From the NCBI GenBank assembly GCA_004335835.1, contig RWJK01001719.1, positions 62,001-126,000 on the forward strand: DNA of 64,000 nucleotides, read 5' to 3'. Position 1 is the stretch's first letter, and each line of letters starts with the position of its first letter. The notes under the pieces were generated by a model. The model did no database searches and was not told the DNA's origin. It saw nothing but the letters and a program-made list of their open reading frames with translations. Position numbers and translations under genes: made by a program. This document shows, piece by piece, positions 56,907-64,000 of the stretch. The DNA comes from Scenedesmus sp. ARA3. Lineage: Eukaryota; Chlorophyta; Chlorophyceae; Sphaeropleales; Scenedesmaceae.

Positions 56907-59900
56907 ATGGAAAATGACTCGGACATGATGGCTTCAGTGCCGCTTGTGGTGCTGCAGGTGAACACTTGTGTCTGGCCGGGTGCAGCCTAGGCGCGGTCAG
57001 TTGGCCCATCGGTGCTGCACTCTCCCGATCACCGCAAGCGTGCCTGCATCACTAAATACTTACTATTGCTGACAAACAGTGCAATAATATTGCTTACTTA
57101 CTTGCTGTCTTGCCGCTTGCGTGCTGTCAGGGCATCAAGCCTCTGCTAAACTTGTCAGACATCCAAAGGGCGCGCCTGGCCTGCAAGGAGTGGGCAGGAG
57201 AGCTGGCAGCATCAGTGAACAGCGTAAAGCTGCCTCCTCATCTGTGGCAGCTGTCAAACCCAAAGCAGCAGCGGGAGCTGCAACGGCTCGTCACCACTTA
57301 CTGGTCCTTCAAGCATGCCATCCTGCAAGCCGGCAGTGAGCAGGACGTCTGCCCAGAGGCAATGCAGGCGGCAGTCAGCACCCTGCGCACCATTGCAGCC
57401 CTGCGCAGCATCTCCATCAGCAACCTCGGCAGCACCAACAGCAACAGCAGCAGCAGCAGCAGCGATGCTGGCAGCGTCAGCTGGGCAGTAGCACTGGAGG
57501 GCCTGTCTGGCCTGCCCGACAGTGTCATCAGCTTGGATCTGACCAATGCAAGGCTGCCAGGGCCGGAAGGGCTGTCACTGCTGCTGCAGCTGCACCACAT
57601 CCAGCACCTCACGCTGCACAGCAGCAGCAGCGGCAAGCTGCAGCAGCAGCACGTGGCAGCGATTGCCGGCATGCAGCAGCTGAAGAGCCTGAAGCTGTGC
57701 TTCAGGACTGTGGCTGGGGCGCTGGCTGAGCCGCTTACTCTGGACTGCCTGGGGGAGCTGGGCAAGCTGACTCACCTGGAGATCAGATACACAGGTGGGT
57801 AGGAGCCTTTGATTTTATTGGTGCCTTGCCAGGTGGTTGTGGCTGGACTGTGCATGGCGTGGTGCTTGCAGGAGTGCAGCTGACAGCCGCATTGTAAGTG
57901 CCATTGCTGGAGTTGAGCCCACAGCATGAGTGTGCTCCTGGCTGTCCGCATTGTGTTCATCTGTTGGCAGGTTGCATGCTTCAATGAGCATGCTGCAGAG
58001 ATTGGTGGCGCAGCTGCAGCAGACCATAAGAAGGGCCTGCAACAACCCAAGGCATGTGAGGCACCGTGGTGTGTAACAACTAGGCGTACTGCAATCCACT
58101 GTGTATAGTCTCCTCACCGTTGGTGCACTCGCCTCCTGTTTGATTACCGTCAAGTACGCACGCTCACTACACCGCTACGCTGCTGTCAATGCTCTGTCCT
58201 GCACTGCGCAAGCAGGCATGCAGGAGCTAGCCACAGGCGTGTGCTTCGCCAGTGAGGATCTTCTGCCTGGCTGCAAGCAGCTGGTGAGCCTGGTGCTGTC
58301 GCGCGTGCCCACACCCTCGCTGCGCGGCCTGTTCAAGCTGGATCAGCTGAAGCAGGTGACGCTGCTGCAGCTGGCCCCTCTGGACGACAACCAGGCGAGG
58401 TAAGCAGGCAGCTGACACAAGTGGACAGAGCCTGCTTATGCCCACACATCAACAACAACACCAGCAGTTCTAGGTACAGTGCGGCACATGCATGAGATGG
58501 CCTGCTCTAGCTTGTGCAGCAGCCCAGGTATTCGTGAAGGCTCCAAGGTCTTGCTGTTGCACGTCTGTACTGCTGCGGCTGATGCAGCTGTAGCTGTTTG
58601 CCTTGGACGTGGTGGCTTACCTACAGAGCACAGGGCCCGCGCAATGCTTACAGACATCACGATAATGCAGACTTTTCGTCTTTACCGTACAGCAGCTGTG
58701 GCAGAGTCATGCCACCAGCAAAACAACCCAACTCGCCTTTATTGGATTCAGCTTCTGACAAACGCCGTTGCCCTGCTGCTGTCGACCCAACAACATGCAA
58801 TTAAATTGCCGCAGGTCCCTGGGGCTGTGCCGCCAGCTGCAGCAGCTCACCCTGGACAACATGCCCCTGGAGCTGCTGCCCAGGCTCGCCACCCTCACAG
58901 CCCTCACAGCATTGCAGCTGTCCCTCTACAGCCCACCAGCAGCAGCAGCACAGGGCCTGCCAGGCGGCCGTAACCTGCTGTCCCTGTCAGCGCTGGTCAA
59001 CCTCGAAACCCTAAGCCTCAGCGGCCCGGTGCTGGTGCCTGCAGAGCAGGTGCAGGTGTTTGCAGCAGCCTGGGGCCGGCTGCGCAAGCTGAGCCTCAGG
59101 GTGACGCTGCAGGGAGGCAGCCGGGGCTTTGCGGGGTTCAAGGTGCTGGAGGTTTTGAGGGTCAAGCCCTGGTGTGGTGGCGGCAGCAGGCCGGCGGGTG
59201 ATGCGGGGCTAGGAGGGGAGGAGGAGGGGCCGTTACTGAGTGGTGTGGGCGGTGTCACTGCAGTTGAAGCTGACTTGCCGGCAACACTGAGGGAGCTAGA
59301 TGGCTGGCAGCTCAACTTTGCTGCGCCAGCAGCAGCAGCAGCAGCGGCGGGCGAAAGCTCCAGTCTGCTGCTGCCCAGCATGCCCAGTCTTGAGCCGCAG
59401 GACTCTTTTACAGCAGCAGCAGCAGCAGCAGCGACGCGTGGTTTGAAGTCCCTGCGGATGCACTTCAGCCCTGACACCCCCAGCTATGAGCCGCCACAGC
59501 TGCCCAGTCAGCAGCTGATGCAAGGCCTCACCAGCCTCGACATGCAGCACCCGTTACTAACAAGCGAGCAGCTGGCGGCAGCAGTGGCAGCAAGCTGCAG
59601 CAGCCTGAAGCGGCTGAGCCTTAACGCAGCAGATACAGTGAGCCAGTTCAGGAGGCCTGTCACTGTTGTGCCGTGCCCAGCTGCTGCCGCCGGCTCTGCT
59701 GGCAACTGCAGCAATGAAGGCAAGATCAGCAGCGGAAGCAGCAGCAGCAGCCAAGGCAACAGCAGCCGCCGGGCCAGCAATGCAGGTGCAGGTGACAACA
59801 AGCTGATGAGCCAGGGCAGCTTCAGTTTTGGCGGCAGCAGCAGCGGCAGCAGCACCAGCAGGAGCGCGTTCAGCTTCCTGTCTGGTGCTGCAGCGGCAGC

Positions 59901-60639
59901 AGCGGCAGCAGCAGCAGCAGGGCCGATGGCGGTTGCGGCTGGCATGCCAATGAGTGGCATGGCCATGGCTACCATGGCTGCCACAGCAGGCATTGCAGCG
60001 GCAGGCGCCACAGCTGGTGCGCTGTCCAGAAGCAACAGCGCATCATTTGGCAGGATGGCATTCGGCAACATCAGCAACACCGCCGGCAGCAGCGGCGGTG
60101 CTGCACCCTACGCGACCAACAGCAGCGCCAATGACAGCAGCAGCAGGGGCTTTAGCCTGACCTCCATGGGTAGCATCCCTACTCTGCATTCCATGGGCAG
60201 TGCATCGCTGGCAAACATGATCACAGACGCGCTGGGTGTTGGCGGCTCAGGGTCCAGGGGCAGCGGCACAGGGCTCAGCAGCATGGGTTCAGCCCTGAAC
60301 AAGGGTTCAGGCCTCGCGGTTTTGGGGCAGTGCAGTCAGCTGGAGGAGCTGAGCATTGTCATTGGGGACAGGGGTTTAGGGCCTAGGGCCCGGGAGGCCA
60401 TTGCTGCGCTGCCTCATCTGAAGATGCTCAAGGTGTGTGTGGCGGCTGATGCCCCTGCAGCAGCAGTGAGGGACCTGGGTGGTTGGCTGGCTGGGATGAG
60501 GCAGCTGCAGTGGGTGGGGGTGGGCCTTGAGGGCCCTGGTGCTGCTGATGCACTGCCAGGGCTGCTTGATCGGCTTACGTGCAGCCTGCCGGCGTGCCAA
60601 GTGCACATGCTGAAGGGGCGCATAGGCGCAGCAGCGTAG
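56907..60639 (+). CDS. F-box / leucine-rich-repeat protein
   Basis: Probable substrate adaptor of an SCF ubiquitin ligase. Exons 56907-56957, 57131-57794, 58216-58399 and 58815-60639 (TAG) give 907 residues with consistent phases. The first exon joins to give SVPLVVLQGIKPLLNLSDIQ followed by RARLACKEWA, an F-box-like N-terminus. Leucine-rich segments follow: LPDSVISLDLTNARL, HIQHLTLHS, QLKSLKLCF, LTHLEIRYT, QLVSLVLSRVP, QLQQLTLDNMPLELL, LTALQLSLYS and LETLSLSG. A Gly/Ser/Ala/Met-rich low-complexity insert (about residues 600-800) separates these from a last block (QLEELSIVIGDRGLGPRARE and LKMLKVCVAA). The start was chosen because its donor and phase complete the F-box. The substrate is unknown. 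The low-complexity insert within an LRR fold is unusual but matches the triplet-rich genome. Confidence 0.8.
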
Positions 60640-61423
60640 CTCAGCCTTGGTGAGACTGTGTGAGGTGGATGGGTGGTATGACTGAATCAACCCAGTAGAT
60701 AGGTGTGTTGGAGAGGCAGTGTGTCTGATGCAGTGATGCAGCGCTGCGAAGCGTGTGCTGTGTGTGTAGTTGTGCGCACACTAGTCATGTAGGCGTGGAA
60801 GCAATGTTGATATGCACAGCGGTGCAGATGAGCAGAGAGTGAGGTAGGATGCAGAGTGAGGATGGCAGCATTGCAGTGCTGGGCATGCCTAAGCCAAACC
60901 AATAATGTCAAAGTGAGTTGCAACTGGAAGAGAGTTGCCCTCTTGCCCCTGCCAGCCCACTGTGGAAGTGTGATGGAGGCTTGTCATGATACTTGCCGTG
61001 TGCCAAACGTCAACTGTACGCACCTTTTGTGTGTGTAGGCTTGAAGCCTTGCAGTGCAGTTGGTAGTCTCTTATCTGTCCAGTGAGGCACGTTGTGTACG
61101 ACTACTTGAAGCAGTGCTGTGAAAAGAGGGTTTTCACTTTACCTTTTGACTGTGTTGATACCTGTATGTAGGTGCATGGCACTGCATACATTTGATGCGG
61201 TTCATGGAGCCTACTGGGCACGCATGACTGAGCCAGCGTCGCACATGCTCGCAATAATCATTAAGGGTACGACACACCTTTGCTGAGCTGTTTGCATAGC
61301 ATCAGGCCCTGCTCATATACTGAGCTGTTCATCTGTATGTGCCCCTGGCAGCTCAGCTGCCCAACCATAGAACAGGCAACTTGCATAATATACTATACCA
61401 GTACGTCTCAGTTTTTGCAGTGG

Positions 61424-61590
61424 GGTATGCACCGATCTGCACCGGTATGGCATGCTCGGCCGACCTGAACATACCGGCTCTGGTGACCTGGCATACCGGT
61501 ACCGGTACCGGTGCATACCGTAGGGTCTGATTACGACCTGACATACGACTGCCAGATCGTGCGGTATGCAGCCGATATGCGATACTCAGA
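61424..61590. repeat. ATACCGGT palindromic repeat cluster A
   Basis: Dense GGTATG / CATACC and ATACCGG / CCGGTAT elements in both orientations, including ATACCGGTACCGGTACCGGT (a run of overlapping palindromes near 61493-61512), followed by GCATACCGTAGGGTCTG. Strong cruciform potential. Confidence 0.85.
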
Positions 61591-63552
61591 AACCCAGTCT
61601 GCTGTACTGTGTGATCCCTGATACCGAGGTGCAGATCGGTTGAGCTGGTATGTCATCAGTCTCTCGGCACAACTGAAGAATCCTAGCTCCAGGGCGTGCA
61701 CAGCACACCTGTCCACACTAGTTTGATGTTTAATGACATGAAACTCAAGTTCTCCAAGTGAAATGAGTGGCTGTGCACATGTATGAAGAAGATCAATGAT
61801 CACACATGGGCTTTGAGCAGCAGAAGCAAGTTGATCGCCTCGATGCATTGCCTGCAGCGTATCGCTGCTCTGGCCTTTTTGTTGAAAAGCCTTAACATCG
61901 ACAACATTTGATCATTTACGACTGATCACTTAGTCAGCGTCCGATCTCGCCTGACAAGTAACAGAACTCAAACTGGCTGTCCACTTCTGTCGGCCAAGGA
62001 TAGACGTCCGGTGGCTGCCTTGAGTATATCTTTATCGTATATAACCGATGTATGCTGTACATCAAGATCGCATGTTCTTCTGTACCACCACGGGTGCAGT
62101 CCATTCGCAAAACGCGGCCGGTACACGCCCAGCTGCTGATCTGGAGTCGGGAACTGACTTTGTTTTGTCGGATGGCTACATACATGATGTGGAAGCAGCC
62201 TGCACGGCGACGATGCGCTGCTGGAGCTGCCACCACATGTGCCCAGCAACCAAGCAACCCTGGGCCTGACTCAGGGCCTGCGATTGAACTGCACGAGCAA
62301 TTCCGCTGAGGGCATCTTGGACTCATATGGAAACACGCAACGCGCTGTCATACCTTGGTGGTGTGAGCTGGCCACAGGTGAGCACCATGGGCTTCAGGGC
62401 AGAAACATTCCTGCTGCTGCTGTAGCCTACAGCTGCGGCAGCTACCAGCGATACAGAGAACAGCACTTGAAGTGCCAACAAACCAATGATCATATTGCAG
62501 CTGTGGCACTCAATGTCCTTGTCTGATCGCCCCACCATGCAGTGGTAACGGCCTGTTGCCGGCAGTGCCGCTGTGGTGGCTGAACGCAGGCAGCAGCAGC
62601 AGCAGCAGTTACTACAGCAGCAACAGCCAAAAAAGCAACATGCAGCTTGCAGCCTGTACAGTCGCTGGCCGCATGCTGTGCTCTCAAACGCCTGGCAGGT
62701 GCCCTGCTGGTCTGCAGCAAACAGCAGCGGGACAGGTGGCTGTTCTAGCTGCCATGGCCTAGCTGTGACTGTGCTGCTGCTCCTTGCCTGCAGATGGTGA
62801 TGATGCCGCTGCTTTAGCGGTGACCAGGGATGCCTTCACTTGTTGCGAGCAAATCACTTCATCAACTTCGGTGTGTTGCTGGGTAGGTATCACAATCAGC
62901 ATTTAACAGTGTGCTATCTACTGTGTCAGCTGTGCATGCATGTGCTACGAAATGCTAAGCAACATGTGGCACAGCCATGGCTGAGTACACCTGACACGTC
63001 CCTGCTGCCCTTGTCAGTCGGACACTGCAGCAACACGCCTTGCCGCCACGTTTCACCAACATGTTGCTGCCACTGCTGCCACATATTCTGGCTTTGTTGC
63101 AGGTTGCTGCAGGTTCCATTGTTGGTTGGCAATTGAGGAAGTGCAGCAACGGTGCGGCAGCTCCGGCAAAGGAGGTGGCTTTCAGAGATCATGACAGCGC
63201 AGGGCCCAAGCCATCCGGCAAGAAGACCAGAACAACGGCGATGCAGCAGCAGCGTGGAAAGTGTATGCATGGGAGGCGACAAGTCAAAGACAGACTAGGC
63301 ACAACAGGCGGATTGTGTAATGTCATGGCAGCCTGTGCTGCATAATTAGTACTCATATTGATGTTTGCGCACTCTTCCCGTTGTATGTTGCTGTCATGCA
63401 GCAATTCCGGTTCAGTGCCGGTGGTGGCTGTGCCGCCAGCATACATGTTGCTTGGCATACTGCACCAGTGTAACACATTCACCAACCATGAATTGTGCGC
63501 AGATGCAAGCTGTGACACACAGTACTGCCAGAAATGGCCAGGGGCCACAGCA

Positions 63553-63770
63553 GCGGTATACGTCCGATCTGTTTCCGGTATGCAATACCGTGGGGTCTGC
63601 CCCGGTATACAACACCGGACTCCATACCGCACGGTATGCAACCGGTATGCGCATACCGGCTGCATACCCCCCGGTATGCAATACCCCTATCATTCTTCAT
63701 ACTATACCGGGTGATACCGTGGGACCTGTACCGGTATGAATAGCCGGTATCAATACCGGCGCCAGAAATT
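63553..63770. repeat. ATACCGGT palindromic repeat cluster B
   Basis: About a dozen or more CCGGTAT / ATACCGG elements in both orientations, including GCAATACCGTGGGGTCTG, which matches the GCATACCGTAGGGTCTG of cluster A about 2.1 kb away. Ends in CCGGTATCAATACCGGCGCC. Confidence 0.85.
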
Positions 63771-64000
63771 GAGACGTAGTGCTGATGTGTTGTGTACACG
63801 TGCTTTGCTTCGGCAGCTTTCAGTGATGAAACAGCACTGCTCTGAGCATTGCCTGAGCCACTTGGGCAGTGACGGTCAGACGCATCCAGCTGCCGGCCTG
63901 GGGCCCCTCACTGGTGAACGCAGTAACAGTAACAGTCTCTGATACAGAGCAAATGGCATGAAGCATCACTGCTTGCTGCTGCAGTCCACATAGTTTCCAC

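Larger units (their letters stand above)
60640..64000. other. Gene-poor right end with palindromic repeat clusters
   Basis: No gene is supported. Short plus-strand frames at 62239-62526 and 63040-63345 have mixed composition but no recognisable domain; they could be exons of an unrecognised gene or non-coding. Two ATACCGGT-rich clusters lie at about 61424-61590 and 63553-63770. Confidence 0.5.

Overview
The window is nuclear DNA from a green alga, most likely Chlorophyta and probably class Chlorophyceae. Three things point there. Nearly every gene is cut by short GT-AG introns with GTGNGT-like donors. Several products are chloroplast or plant-type proteins: a CysW-like sulfate permease as in Chlamydomonas SULP2, coproporphyrinogen III oxidase, plant-type KAS I, a gamma carbonic anhydrase of the mitochondrial complex I type, and an EDR2-like PH/START/DUF1336 protein. 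CAG/CTG triplet tracts are extreme in both introns and coding sequence (poly-Gln, poly-Ser, poly-Ala). There are no bacterial operons, rRNA genes or CRISPR arrays. Three assembly gaps (Ns) lie at 1507-1581, 14846-14959 and 31044-31085, two of them inside or beside repeat arrays.

Layout, left to right: SULP2 3' part (+, 1-2675); gamma carbonic anhydrase (+, ~3746-7571); CPX (+, 9454-12853); a large MYND zinc-finger protein (-, 18376-14746, 5' end unresolved, one in-frame TAG); an EF-hand protein with two C-terminal membrane helices (-, 23439-20429), with a possible protein-kinase tail fragment just upstream; a 1,186-residue Gln/Ala-rich protein (+, 25275-29035); an unrecognised plastid-like membrane protein (-, 33522-30377); EDR2-like PH-START-DUF1336 (+, 34259-42632); an MFS transporter (+, 44579-47790); KAS I (+, ~50723-54700); an F-box/LRR protein (+, 56907-60639); and a gene-poor right end with two clusters of palindromic ATACCGGT-type repeats. 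The genes form no single pathway, but five or six probably serve the plastid: sulfate import, heme/chlorophyll precursor synthesis, fatty-acid elongation and perhaps membrane proteins.

The most striking structure recurs in at least seven of the eleven genes. Short stretches spanning a real splice junction (the last or first ~30-90 bases of an exon plus its donor or acceptor) are tandemly duplicated into the adjoining intron, in the same orientation, at ~90-160 base spacing. The copies show graded decay and often keep their splice consensus. In the EDR2-like gene three donor copies sit in one open frame 129 and 126 bases apart, so alternative donor use would add 43 or 85 residues in frame. In SULP2 the array has a ~131-base period and at least seven donor copies. 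This splice-edge duplication is the best candidate here for an undescribed process.

All gene models were built by eye from frame, splice consensus and family resemblance. Exon phases were checked by counting. No alignment or database search was run.
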